The notes below the pieces were generated by a model. It was not told the origin of the DNA. It saw only the letters and a list, made by a program, of their open reading frames with translations, and made no database searches. A stretch of DNA of 64,000 nucleotides from contig WHSA01000011.1 in assembly GCA_012931725.1 (NCBI GenBank), positions 123,857-187,856 on the forward strand, given 5' to 3'. Positions within the stretch are counted from its first letter, which is position 1. Every line of letters begins with the position of its first letter. Below are positions 22,311 to 33,550 of this stretch, one piece after another. Both the position numbers and the translations under genes were made by a program. The stretch comes from Litsea cubeba (taxonomy: Eukaryota > Streptophyta > Magnoliopsida > Laurales > Lauraceae).

Positions 22311-22829
22311 GTTATAAAACCCTCCCCAGACGACTTTTTGGGTTTTTTTAACGTATCTCTTCCTTCTCTTCTCCACTTTCACTGTTGTAAAACCCTCTTA
22401 CTGCCCTCTTGTGGTCCCAACTTCTTTTTTTCAAGATTCTTGCTACCAAATCAAAAGATCCAACTATTCTAAGGAATCTAAACAAGATTTTTCATCTAGG
22501 TATGCATTTCTTTGTGATTTTTTTCAACTTTTGAGATTATCACTCTCTAACTACTATGATTCTATGAATCACAACATAATGGCTTCATTGTCTTGTTTCA
22601 TTGTAGATCCATGCTTTCTTTTGATCTTGCATGTATATCTTTTCTTTTCTTTTTACATATATTGTTATTTTTATTTTCAGATTTATGTTATTTAAAAAAA
22701 AACATTATTACTTATGGAAAACTCATGAAACAACTTGAAAATAGCTTCATATTGTTAGATCTAGGTTTCCCATAGATCATTCCAACGTATATTGCTTGTT
22801 TTTCAATTTTTTTTCCTTTTGTCTACTCT

Positions 22830-23353
22830 GAGCCACTTTCAGACGTTCTTGGATCAACTTGACTTTGTCACTCGTCTCACTGACAATGGTCGGTCCATGG
22901 AAACTGCGAGTACCGACTTCTTCCCAACAAACAGGTGTTCTACACCTTCTGCCATACAAGGCCTCAAAAGGTGCCATACCGATACTCGAGTGGAAACTGT
23001 TGTTGTAAGCGAACTCACACAACGGTAAGGCTTCATCCCACTGAGTCTTGAAATCTAACACACAAGCTCGTAGCATATCCTCAAGTGTCTGAATTGTCCT
23101 CTCCGACTGACCATCGGTCTGTGGGTGATAGGCTGTGCTGAACTGTAACCTCGTACCCATAGACTGATGCAATGTCTTCCAAAATCTTGAGACAAATCTA
23201 TTGTCTCTATCGGATGTGATGGAAACTGGATGTCCATGACGACTGACAATCTCTGTGACAAACAACTGTGCCAAAGGTAACATATGCATTTTCTTCCCAG
23301 TCTTCATCGGTAGGAAATGAGCTGACTTGGTGAGACGGTCCACCATGACCCAA
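22830..23353 (-). pseudogene. Chromovirus integrase, C-terminal half
   Basis: Continues the integrase started at 25134 after the solo LTR. It begins WVMVDRLTKSAHFLPMKTGK and carries the second catalytic Asp (TSDRDNRF) and the Glu (DGQSERTIQ) with 35 residues between them, as in a DDE core. It ends after KVAQSRQK, short of the usual C-terminal region. The mRNA is broken by the solo LTR, so no active integrase is possible. Confidence 0.93.
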
Positions 23354-23882
23354 ATAGCTGTTGGAAATAGGGTGGGCCTCTAGGATAGGTTTCAAAAACT
23401 TTTGACCCACTTGACGCAGGGATCAACTATCCAGAAGGCTATAAAACCCAATCCAAGATCTATGTCCTCAATCTCAGTCATTATGATCAGTAAATACAAT
23501 CTATCTAGAAGATAGAAACAGCAACTAACAAGCATCCATAATAATCTACAACATGCAAGGAAGTGGATTATACCTTTGGAGCTCGGTTGTGCTCTAATGG
23601 AGGAGTTGCGTCTTTCTTTGATGATGAAACGCTTTCACTAATCAAATAGGAATCTCCAAGACCTCTTGATCTTCCACGCTATGACCCGTATCAGATTCTC
23701 CTTTTCTCAAGAAGATGGTGGGATCTCCAAGAGAAAACTACTAGGAACTCTAGGGAGGAACTAGAAAGAGAACTAGAAGAGGGAAGAGGAGAAGAGCTCG
23801 TGCAACACTTGCACTTAGAGAGCCTTGGGCGTGAATCCCAATGGAAGGAGCAAGCATGGACGTCCAAGGCATCCTCTCCTCT

Positions 23883-23892
23883 TATTTATAGC
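23883..23892 (-). promoter_or_regulatory. LTR TATA box (family B)
   Basis: Minus strand GCTATAAATA, about 35-200 bp downstream of the AGAAGT...ACTTCT cluster. Confidence 0.6.
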
Positions 23893-23925
23893 TTTTTCAA
23901 GTTGCCTCCTCTTTTCTAATTATAA

Positions 23926-24089
23926 TAGAAGTCTTACTTCCATTAATTAGTAACTTACCATATCATAATTAGAAGTCTCACTTCAAATATGATTAGTATC
24001 TTTCTAATTCCTTTCTAATTAAAATAGAAGTCTCACTTCTACTAAAATTAGTAAGTCTACTATTACCACTATTAGAAGTCTCACTTCTA
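23926..24089. repeat. TAGAAGTCTCACTTCTA dyad cluster in LTR B
   Basis: Four copies start at 23926, 23970, 24025 and 24073, each an AGAAGT...ACTTC(T) dyad with a 3-bp centre, separated by AATTAGTA-rich spacers. They lie immediately upstream of the TATA box. Confidence 0.85.
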
Positions 24090-25133
24090 CTAGAAATAGT
24101 AACTTTCCTTTTAGAGTTCAACTAGAATTAGATACTTTCTAATAATTGGGCTAGCGTGGGGACCACTAGGGATTCCTTAGAAAGCTGGCTCCAACTGGGA
24201 CACGCGACCCCACATCTCATGTGTAATCCGGGCCCACAGTTAATTGCAAATAACTCCACTATATAAATGCAATTGAACTCCAGTCTTAGGAATATTACAT
24301 AGAAGACCCTAAACTTCCACATTACCACAAGTAGACCCCTCTATCAATATCCATGGATCAATTGGACCTGTCTTCCAAAATAGATCCATATCTTATTATC
24401 CTTGAGCCCCAATTAATTATAATGATCAATAGGTACCTTTCCAATTAACTCTTAATCGGAATGGGTGCGCACTTACCAATGATAAATCCATTAATTGGCA
24501 CAAGGGGATATTAGAGATAGATTCCATCTTGACTATTGAATGTTCCCACAGCTCTACTACCACATACCCAAATCACCGAGGTGTTGACCTACAGTTGGCC
24601 TCACTCATTGGTGACTCAAAGCAAATGAATAGATAGAAACTTGAGTTCATTAATGTCTCAGGATTGAGAGCCTATTGCTAGGGAATTATGAGAGCAGACC
24701 TTAAAATAAAGACAGTGTTTATAAGGTGCTTCTCATGGTCCTTCAATACATCCAATGTACCAACACTATGATCAAGAATCTTCCATTCTGATGATCGAGA
24801 CAAATCACACTATCTCATAGTGATCAAAGTGCTGCAACCTTGTCAGTATGAGATGTCCAGTCTCATCACTGGTTGTGAAGATATTTAAGTATAAGATTTG
24901 TCACACATGTCTCCCGTATGTGGATCTCATCCATACACATGTGTTACATCTAATATACTTGTGGACCCCGGTTCATCTCATGAACCATCATGTCATTCGT
25001 ATTGGTTATGTGCAAGTATATAATAAATCACCATTCATCTCATGAAAGGAAAGCATGAATATATGAATAAATAAAGAATTTAATCAATTTATTATATCAT
25101 CTACTGGATTGAGTCCATAAAACTAACAATAGC

Positions 25134-27148
25134 ATCATTGCCCTTACTAGTCTTTGGTAAACCCGATATGAAGTCCATGGTAATGTGCTCCCATTTCCAT
25201 TCCGGAATCTCTAATGGCCGTAGTAACCCTGGAGGCTTCTGATGTTCTGCCTTGATCAACTGACATGTCATACAACGAGAGACGAAAGCTGCTATCTCTC
25301 TCTTCATGTTATTCCACCAAAATCTGCCCTTCAAATTCTGGTACATCTTCGTACTGCCCGGGTGTATGGAATACTTGGTATTGTGAGCCTCAGACATGAT
25401 ATCATTCCTCAAGTCCTCCAAGTTAGGCACACATAAACGGTCTCGATAGTACAAAACTCCATCCACAACCCGAAAATCCGGACGATCTGCTAAGTGCTCA
25501 AAGATCTTAGCCAACTCTGGGTCTTGCAACTGATTCTCTTTGATCTTCTGAATGAAAGAAGGCTCTGACACTGACATGTTTGCTAACATGACACCCTCTC
25601 TTAGTGGCTGAAGATCTACACTCAACTCTTCTAACTGCTGTACCACATAAGTTCCACGAAGACTGGCCATGCTAACCGACTTTCTACTCAAGGCATCTGC
25701 GACTACATTCGCCTTCCCCTGGTGATACTTAATTGGAAAATCATAGTCCTTGATATATTCCATCCATCTTCTCTGCCTCATGTTCAACTCCTTCTGAGAA
25801 AACAAGTACTGTAGACTACGGTGATCGGAGTGAACCTCAAATTTCTCTCCATAGAGGTAGTGTCTCCACATCTTCAAAGCTAACACGACTGCTGCCAACT
25901 CGAGGTCATGTGTTGCATAGTTCTTCTCATGATCTTTCAACTGCCGGGATCCATATGCAACTACCTTCCCATCTTGCATTAACACGCATCCCAGTCCAAC
26001 ATTGGAAGCATCGGTAAAAATGGTAAAACCGCCGCTCCCAGATGGCAAAGTAAGGACTGGAGTTGTAGTCAATCTCTTCTTCAGCTCTTGGAAACTAGCT
26101 TCACACTTGTCTGTCCAAACATATGGTGCATTCTTCCTTGTCAACTTCGTCAAAGGTGACGCAATCGACGAAAATCCTTGCACAAACCTCCGATAATATC
26201 CTGCCAAGCCCAGAAAACTCCTGATTTCTGATGCATTCTTCGGTCTATCCCAATTCATGACTGCCTCAACCTTGGACGGGTCCACTGATAATCCTTCCTT
26301 AGAGATGATATGACCCAAAAATGTGACTTGGTCCAACCAAAATTCACACTTACTAAGTTTTGCAAACAATCGATTCTCCCTCAACAGCTGGAGTGCTATC
26401 CTCAAATGTTCATCATGCTCTTCTTTGGTCTTGGAATACACCAAAATATCATCAATAAACACCACTGTAAACTGATCCAAATACTCCGCGAATATTTTGT
26501 TCATCAATGCCATGAAAACTGCCGGTGCATTAGTCAAACCAAATGGCATCACTAGAAATTCATAGTGTCCATATCTTGTACGAAAGGCTGTTTTTGGTAC
26601 ATCTGAGTCTCTAACTCTCAACTGATTGTAGCCTGACCTCAAATCAATCTTCGAAAAGTAAGCAGCTCCTTGCAACTGATCAAACAATTCATCTATCCTT
26701 GGCAATGGATATTTGTTTTTGATGGTCACCTGGTTCAATCTTCTATAGTCAATACACATTCTCATGGAACCATCCTTCTTCTTCACAAATAAAACTGGTG
26801 CTCCCCATGGTGACACACTAGGTCTCACAAAACCTTTGTCCAAAAGTTCTTGCAATTGCATCTTCAACTCTCCCAATTCTGCCGGGGCCATTCTGTAAGG
26901 TGCGATAGATATCGGAGCGGTCCCCGGTAACAACTCAATAGTGAAGTCTATCTCTCTAATGGGTGGCAATCCTGGTATCTCCTCTGGGAAAACATCCGGA
27001 AACTCACAAACAATTGGGATCTCCTCCACCCCTTGGGACCGTTTATCCTCCGTGATAAACGCCAAATAACCCTCACAACCACTTTTTAGAAGTATATCGG
27101 CCTTCAACGCTGAAATAAACCCTGCACCAGAATTACTCCTCTCTCCCT
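25134..27148 (-). pseudogene. Chromovirus RT, RNase H and integrase N-terminal half
   Basis: The open frame begins just after the Tat insertion with GERSNSGAGFISALKAD and contains PEEIPGLPP. The RT has DYRRLNQVTIKNKYPLPRID, MPFGLTNAPAVF and the catalytic FIDDILVYS. The RNase H region has FTDASNVGLG and VHSDHRSLQYLF. The HHCC zinc site of integrase follows (HNTKYSIHPGS...CMTCQ), then the first catalytic Asp in ITMDFISGLPKTSKG. It is cut at both ends by nested insertions but has no internal stop. Confidence 0.95.
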
Positions 27149-29441
27149 TGATGGACCGCGCTCCTGCTTGGTTCCTACCGAGGTCGGCGGACGTGGGAGT
27201 CCGTTTGGTCCGACCCTTTCGTAACCGGGGGGCAGGGGCGTGCATCAACATTTCTTTTTTTGTGGGTGTGCCAGATTTTCTATTTTTACTTGGAATTGCA
27301 AGTGGTGATCCGGAGATCAACCTTCGCAAGTAAAAAGGAAATCAACTTCTTTCAAGTTTTCCATTGCACATATATTTAAGAAAAGAGACATTTTCTTGAT
27401 TTGCCGTGAAAGGCGATTTTTTTGGCATTTATAGCCGATTTTGGCGTTTATAGCCGATTTTTGGCGTTTATAGCCGATTTTGGCGTTTATAGCCGTTTTA
27501 CAATCCTTATCAATAATGAAAGACAAGAGTTGTGATTTTTGTCTCTTTTAAAAAAATACAAACTACAATGAAAAGCAAGAAAAGGAGGATCTAACTTCTC
27601 AGGAGATTGTGGGGGACTCGTTTAGATTGACGGTCGTAAGCCATATGTGGGCTTCGCCATCATCCATGCAGATGAGAACAGAGGATGCTATTGATTCGCT
27701 TGGCTTGGCTATAACCTCGGGTTTTTAGAAGACAAAGACCAAAGGAAGGTCCTATGTCCAATAAAAAACCGAGTAGACGGGCTGAAAAGCCACATCTAAG
27801 CCATTGGAGGCAGGAGGAGAAGGCAAGGACCTTGGGGAGGGTACCCCCCAAGGGACTTTTGTCACCTTGTTGCGGTGGCCGGTGTAGAACTTCCGCAGAG
27901 TTTTCTCTCTTTTTCCTTTCTCTGGATTTCTGTCTGCTGTCTGTTGATGTTGTCTGATGTCTTTCTGTGTGTTTTCTTCTTGGAGAGCCCTCCTATTTAT
28001 AGGCTTTTAGGTAGCCTTTTAGGTGGGTTTATGGGCTTTTAATGTCATTAAGCCACATAATGGGAGGAGTTACAAAATTGAATTGTTTATTTTGTAACTC
28101 CTTTTTCTTGGCTTCTGATTGGCCGGAGGAGATTGAGGGCATTTAATCGCCTTTAATCGCCATGATGGGAGGAGTTTCATGGGTTAAATGCCATGAATCT
28201 CTTGACTTGTAACTCCCGAATGCTTGCTTCTGATTGGGCCGTCCAAAGAAATGGATTAATGACTGTAATAAAGCTAGTCAATTAATCGCATTAAGTGGTC
28301 GCCGAGCAGCTGAAGAGTCGCGGGCCGTGCCATGTCTTTTGGAATTCTTCTGTCGATGATCATCGATGGATCTTCATGTAGATCGACATCAGATGACCAT
28401 GTAATTTCAGGTGTTTGTTGCCAACAGCAGGTCGGTGCCATCTGTCCTGTCGATTTCTCGATCGGTCGGGTGGAAAGCACACTTTTTTGGTTGACCGGGT
28501 GGCGATCAATACTGTCTTTGATACTCTTGATGATTTACCCGTGTTTTGGACGGATGTCAGAGGACTTGGTGTCTCAAAAGCATGAATTTTGGAAAGTACC
28601 AGAGGTTGGGCATCTCGAATCGCGAAAAAAACGGCGAAAATCGGGGTTTCCGGGGCTTTCCCGGCGACCCCGGGGTCCATGGTCGCCGGCGACCCTGGGC
28701 CCTGCGACCCTGGGGGGGTTTTCCCCCTTTTTGGTCCCGTTTTGCGTCCGTTTTTGCTCTTTTTTTATTCTTTTTTCTTCTGTACTTTTCTTTGACATTT
28801 TGATCATTTATTGGCCTGATTTCTTTGTAGGAAACCTGATGAGAATCCTTGCATTTTATTTTGCAAAGTTTCCAATTTCCTGAGAAAGCCGAAGACTTTG
28901 TCGCGCAGAGCTGCCGATTTTCCGTCAGAAGCTGAAACTGGGTCAAACGATGTCGGAATGACCTGAAATTTGGTGTGAAGCCTGCTGAGCAATAAATAAG
29001 ACCAACCATAGGCTTTTGTTTGAGTTTTGAAGCCGTTTTGGGGTCCTATCACTTGTAGACTTGCTTTTTGTCGCGATGAAGATGTCGCGGTTTGATGTGC
29101 GGTCAACCGATGTCCGATTGACTTGAAATTTGACAGGGAACCTATTGGAGTCATTTTAAGATGATCCATAGGTTCTGTCTTGGAAACCATGGTCCCGGAG
29201 AGCTTTACCGCCGAGAGACTTGATTTGGCTGTTGGAGAAGCGAAGTTAGGCCAAATGATCTTGAAATGGCTTGAAACTTCTTGTGTACTCCTCTTTTGGC
29301 TGTCTGGATGAATCTTGCAGTGTTTGTTTGATTCTGACAAGATTTGATTTTTGGAAGCAGCATTGCCTATTTATGGCAGGTTGCGACTTCATGTAGCTCT
29401 TTGGATCTTGAAAAGGTAAAGTGACATTTTTGGTGTCAACA
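27149..29441 (-). repeat. Tat element 3' LTR
   Basis: 2293 bp. It contains a TATA box at 27992-28003 (CCTATTTATAGG on +), three to four GGC(A/G)TTTATAGCC units at about 27425-27500, and one short copy of the GCGACCCTGG palindrome region that is expanded in the 5' LTR. Confidence 0.95.
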
Positions 29442-29455
29442 AATGCCCCCTCGAG
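29442..29455 (-). promoter_or_regulatory. Tat element polypurine tract
   Basis: CTCGAGGGGGCATT on the minus strand directly abuts the 3' LTR. Confidence 0.65.
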
Positions 29456-29654
29456 GTACAGCGGCGAGTTGCTTAACTTTTGTAGTCGATGTGCCTCGAA
29501 GAGATTTTTTGAAGGAGAGCCTGTGACTTGACCAAGAGTCTTTGGGCAATCTTTCTTTTTGGTATTTGTAGCCTTTTGAGCTTCCAGGGGAATTTTATGG
29601 TAGTGAAAGGGATCACGTACCATCTCGAGGCAAAGTTTTGAAGATGACATGAGG

Positions 29655-29905
29655 GATGTGGATTTGGGTTTTGACCTTGTGACCTAACAGGCTATATATG
29701 GCAGGTTAGGGGGTCGGGTTTGGTTTTGATCGTGTGACCCAACAAGCTGTATGTGGAATGTTGGGGGATCAATTTTGGTTTTGATCTTGTGACCTAACAG
29801 GCTGTATGTGGCAAGTTAGGGGATCAGGTTTTGGTTTTTGGTTTTGGTCTTGTAACCTAACAGGCTGTATGTGGCAAGTTAGGGGACCAGGTTTTGGTTT
29901 TATTT
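29655..29905. repeat. ~62-bp tandem repeat in the Tat 3' tail
   Basis: Four imperfect units of TTGTGACCTAACAGGCTGTA plus TGTGGCAAGTTAGGGGAT, separated by GTTTTGGTTTT runs. CCTAAC and GTTAGG form a potential hairpin in each unit. Confidence 0.85.
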
Positions 29906-30088
29906 TTGTGGAATGTCAATTTCAAGATTTTGGCTCAATTTGGTAGATGAGGCTGAATGGTTTGATTTTTGGAAGCTCATGGGGCTTGGAATTTTCTTTT
30001 GTATGGTCCAATCAACTCAAAAGAGGCATGGAACCATTTTTGTATGCTCTTGGTAAGAGGGATTTTTCTTTGACTAAAAGCCCAAAAA

Positions 30089-30120
<32 letters not shown>

Positions 30121-30160
30121 TTGTGACTTGGCTTGCTAACACATTTTTTTTTGTTGCCAG

Positions 30161-30813
30161 CTGACTTGCCACAGGGTTCTGATGACTTTGAACCATCGAT
30201 CGACGCAAATGTTGATGATGCTTTCGATGAGTTCATGGAGGAAGAAAGTGTTCCGCCAGTCGTCGAAGAAGGTATTTTGTAGTTATAACTCTGATAATGA
30301 TTTTCAAACAGGGTCATATTCATACCTTTTTGTGTTTCCTTTGCAGGTTTTGAAGTGGCAGAGGAGGATCCGTTGCTTCCAGAGCAAGAGATGCCAGAGG
30401 TTGATCCAGAGGTAGAGATTCCTGGGACCAGCTCTGACAATATTGAGGAGATTCCTCGCGCTGAGATTCCTTCCCGAGCAAGAGCAGCTTCAGCTGGAAA
30501 GAGTTCTTTTGTTACTCTTTCAACAGATGATGACATGAGTAGCCGACCAACGGAGTTGGGCGAATCCTCAGCTGGGCCATCTCTTCTTTTTGCGAAGAAG
30601 GTGGTGATGCGAGTTGTGCGCTCTTGGATTGAGACTCTCCTTTCTGGGCACTTGGAAGTCGGATTTGGCATGATCCAGCATGTTCAGGAGATTCTCAGTG
30701 ATGCTGAAGAGGCTGGTCTGGATGTCACAGGTGCCAGGGCGATCGTTGATAGGATCATTGCACTGGGTGACAAGTGGTTTGAGACCGTGAGTTTGGCTGA
30801 TGACCATTTTTGA
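30161..30813 (+). CDS. Antisense, apparently spliced ORF in the Tat element (C-terminal part)
   Basis: Opposite to all retroelement genes. An open stretch from 30161, just after a TTTTTGTTGCCAG acceptor, reads acidic sequence (DDFEPSIDANVDDAFDEFME). A GT at 30272 and a TTTCCTTTGCAG acceptor ending at 30346 define a 75-bp intron, and joining the two sides keeps the frame. Exon 2 (30347-30813) encodes an acidic Pro/Ser-rich stretch, then SSAGPSLLFAKKVVMRVVRS and a helical C-terminus ending SLADDHF. Upstream exons are not seen. Extra ORFs, some antisense, are known in Tat-lineage elements near the 3' LTR. I do not recognise a domain and assign no function. Confidence that it is or was coding is moderate. 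Confidence 0.6.
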
Positions 30814-30839
30814 TTGAGCTCCTGTATACAGAAACCATC

Positions 30840-31186
30840 TTTCTTTCTTTTCTTTTTTTTGGTACCACTTGTATTTTTTTTTGGTACTTATTTTTTTTTA
30901 GTGCTTGTGAACACTTTTTTTTTGGTACCACTTGTATTTTTTTGGTACTCTTTTTTTTTGTAGTGCTTGTGAACACTTTTTTTTTGTTATCCCTACGCTC
31001 ACTTTAATCTTTTTGTGATAAAAGTAATTGCTAAATGGGATGCTCTTTTTTTTGTTATCCCTACGCTCACTTGAATCTTTTTGTGATAAAAGTAATTGCT
31101 AAATGGGATTGATTTTTTTTTTTTTGTTATTGTTATCCCTACGCTCACTTGAATCTTTTTGTGATAAAAGTAATTGCTAAATGGGA
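30840..31186. repeat. Poly-T-linked short tandem repeats
   Basis: Two copies of TTTGGTACCACTTGTATTTT plus AGTGCTTGTGAACACTTTT, then three copies of GTTATCCCTACGCTCACTTG plus AATCTTTTTGTGATAAAAGT (about 60-80 bp period). They lie directly downstream of the antisense ORF. Confidence 0.85.
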
Positions 31187-31254
31187 TTTGATCAAAAGGT
31201 TGTCATTTTGTGAAAATCTTTTGTCAAATGATTGTTTTGGCATGAAAGCCAGGT

Positions 31255-31570
31255 TTTTGTTTGTGGCATGGAAGCCAATTTTGGCATGAGAGCCAGCTTT
31301 TCTTGTGGCATTGATAGCCGAGTTTTTTTTTTTGTTTGTGGCATCTATAGCCAATTTTGGTGGCATTGATAGCCGGTTTTGTTTTGGTGGCATTGATAGC
31401 CATTTTTTGAAATCCAAGTTTTTTTTTTTTGTTTGTGGCATTGATAGCCAGTTTTGTTTTGGTGGCATTGATAGCCGGTTTGTGGCATTTATAGCCGGTT
31501 TGTTTTTGGTGGCATTGATAGCCGGTTTGTGGCATTTATAGCCTGTTTTGATGGCATTTATAGCCGGTTT
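31255..31570. repeat. GGCATTGATAGCCGG array in the Tat tail
   Basis: More than ten copies of (T)GGCAT(T/G)(G/T)ATAGCC(A/G)G in an irregular array. The same kind of word (GGCGTTTATAGCCG) occurs three to four times in both LTRs at about 27425-27500 and 43620-43700, so the motif is shared between LTR and tail. Confidence 0.85.
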
Positions 31571-31582
31571 GGTTTTCAAAAA

Positions 31583-32115
31583 ATGCAAGTATCGACTAAA
31601 AGTCGCCTCCCTGCTGAATGTTCTTGCAAGTATCGATGGAATGTCGCATCCTTGCTCATTCGGTTGCGAGTATCGATGGAATGTCGCATCCTCGCGGATT
31701 TGGGTGCAAGTATCGATGGAATGTCGCATCCTTGCTTTTCAAAAATTTTGGTTTTGCGGGTACTGACTTGATGTCGTTTCCCCACGATTTTTGAAATTTG
31801 TGGTTTTCTCGAACCTTTGGGTTATGGATATCAACTGAAATGTTGCGTTTCCACAGTTTTTTAGGTTTTTTCGAACCTTTGAAATTTGGGTTGTGGATAT
31901 CAACTGAAATGTTGCATCTCCACAGTTTTTTAGGTTTTTTCGAACCTTTGAAATTTGGGTTGTGGATATCAACTGAAATGTTGCATCTCCACAGTTTTGG
32001 ATTTTGCAAGTATCGACGAAATGTCGATTCCCTGCGATTTTGGAAGTGTCGAACGTGGTTCGCTTGCTTCCGATTTGTGCGAGTATCGACTAAGCGTCGC
32101 TTCCTCGCGGTTTTT
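31583..32115. repeat. GCAAGTATCGATGGAATGTC and 70-bp TTTTTTCGAACC repeats
   Basis: Four to five copies of (G)CAAGTATCGA(T/C)...ATGTCGCATCC lie at 31583-31740. They are followed by a ~70-bp unit (GTGGATATCAACTGAAATGT with TTTTTTCGAACCTTTG) present nearly identically three times at about 31805-31995. Further TATCGAC words run to about 32105. The repeats are non-coding. Confidence 0.85.
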
Positions 32116-32468
32116 GAAAAACCATATATTTTTTTTTGTTTAAAGACACGAGGGTCATAAGTTTTGACCTAAAACCATTTTGGCGGTAAAAGGCAGGGTG
32201 GACTAGGGTGGAAATCCCTGAATCCGGATTTTGTTTCAAACCATGAATTTTGGGTTTCAAGGGTTGAAAATTTTGGTCAAGTTAGGGAAAGGTTCCTAAA
32301 CTTGGATTTTTTGTTGAACAATGAAACGATGAAAGTAAGCATTGTTTTAGATTTCTAGAAATTTCAACATTTGATATGAAAATTCTAAAAAGGGTGGGTT
32401 TAGCGAGCGTGTACCTGGAAACCGGTTTTGGCTGTACAGGCATTGCTCTTACCCAGTTGGGTAAGTCT

Positions 32469-33434
32469 TCAAGGGTAGTACCGCTTTAAGAACTTGCCAT
32501 TGATGGGCAGCATACATCTGTCACCTTCCATGTTTAGGAGTGCGTATGCGCCATTGGAGAAAACTTTGTCGATGACGTAGGGTCCCTCCCATTTTGGCTC
32601 GAATTTGCCTTTGGACTTGTGAGCGAAGACCATTGGTCTTTTTACCGCAAGAACCAAGTCATTCTTTTTGTAGGCGCGTTGCCTGACCTTTTTATCGAAA
32701 GATCCTGCCATACGTGCTTGGTAAAGTTCAATGCTTTGTTGAGCTTCGAGCCGTCTCTCATCGAGATTGTCCAGCTCATGGAGTCGCAATTTGACATTGC
32801 TTTCTTGAGTCATGTCATTTTGCAAGGATACCCTCAAGGAAGGAATTTGTACTTCCAAGGGCACGACAGCTTCGCATCCATAGACCAAGGAGAATGGTGT
32901 GCTATGGGTTGGTCCTCGAACGGTGGTTCGATAGGCCCACAAAGCTTCAGACATTTTGTCGCTCCAGTCTCTTTTGTGATTAGAGATCATTTTTTTGAGG
33001 ATTTTGCAGAGTGTCTTGTTGAAAGCTTCTGCTAACCCGTTTGCTGCCGGATTGTATGGAGTCGAAGGACAGCTTTGGATTTTGTATTTGTCGCAGAACC
33101 TGTAGAATCGATGATCCCGGAACTGTGGTCCGTTATCATGGACGAATCTTTTGGGTATACCGAAACGACAAATGATGTTGGTGCGTAGGAACTGAAGGAC
33201 TGATGAGGTCTTCATTTCGTTAAACGCAAATGCTTCTGACCACTTGGAGAAATAATCCGTAGCGGCGAAGATGAAGCGATGACCTTTGCTTGAAGGGGGA
33301 GAAATAGGACCTATGATGTCCATACCCCAGGCTTCGAAAGGCCATGAGATCGCTGTAGGATGCAGCCATTCTGGAGGCATGTGAATGTAATCTCCATGAA
33401 CTTGGCATTGTTGGCAGCGCTTAGCAAATTGCAT
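32469..33434 (-). CDS. Tat element integrase
   Basis: 321 codons. The frame starts inside the zinc-binding region (CQQC) and contains the DDE triad at D39 (WGMDIIGPIS), D100 (VHDNGPQFR) and E136 (NGLAEAFNKT), with 35 residues between the last two. The C-terminus keeps the GPYVIDKVFSNGAY motif of gypsy integrases and ends KRYYP. The N-terminal His residues lie in other frames at 33435-33550 (QQEAEETLKEVHAGLCGAHQ), so at least one shift near 33437 and another near 33640 separate it from RT. Integrase as encoded here is incomplete. Confidence 0.93.
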   Translation of the reverse strand: MQFAKRCQQCQVHGDYIHMPPEWLHPTAISWPFEAWGMDIIGPISPPSSKGHRFIFAATDYFSKWSEAFAFNEMKTSSVLQFLRTNIICRFGIPKRFVHDNGPQFRDHRFYRFCDKYKIQSCPSTPYNPAANGLAEAFNKTLCKILKKMISNHKRDWSDKMSEALWAYRTTVRGPTHSTPFSLVYGCEAVVPLEVQIPSLRVSLQNDMTQESNVKLRLHELDNLDERRLEAQQSIELYQARMAGSFDKKVRQRAYKKNDLVLAVKRPMVFAHKSKGKFEPKWEGPYVIDKVFSNGAYALLNMEGDRCMLPINGKFLKRYYP

Positions 33435-33550
33435 TGCAGTCAGCTACCATGGTAGGCCAGTAATATCCTAACCTTTTTATCTGATCATAGAGCTTAGGTC
33501 CAGCCTGATGAGCTCCACAAAGACCAGCATGAACTTCTTTGAGTGTTTCT

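Larger units (their letters stand above)
23359..25128 (-). mobile_element. Solo LTR, family B, inside the integrase
   Basis: The 1770-bp unit begins TGTTGGAAATAGGG and ends CATAAAACTAACA, with TSD ATAGC at 23354-23358 and 25129-25133. A minus-strand TATA box (GCTATAAATA) at 23883-23892 gives its direction. There is no internal sequence. The termini look copia-like, but that is a guess. Confidence 0.93.

Noticed and set aside
22157..22351. 64-aa frame in the GC-rich cluster
   Set aside because: It is created by GTAGCGGCC-type repeats; no homology is recognised.
28332..28883. Frames in the Tat LTRs (also at 44537-45153 and on the opposite strand)
   Set aside because: The two LTR copies shift frame relative to each other through the palindrome block, so the frames are not conserved.
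31145..31729. 194-aa Asn/Lys-rich frame on the minus strand
   Set aside because: It is a translation of the GGCATTGATAGCC and poly-T repeats, hence low complexity.
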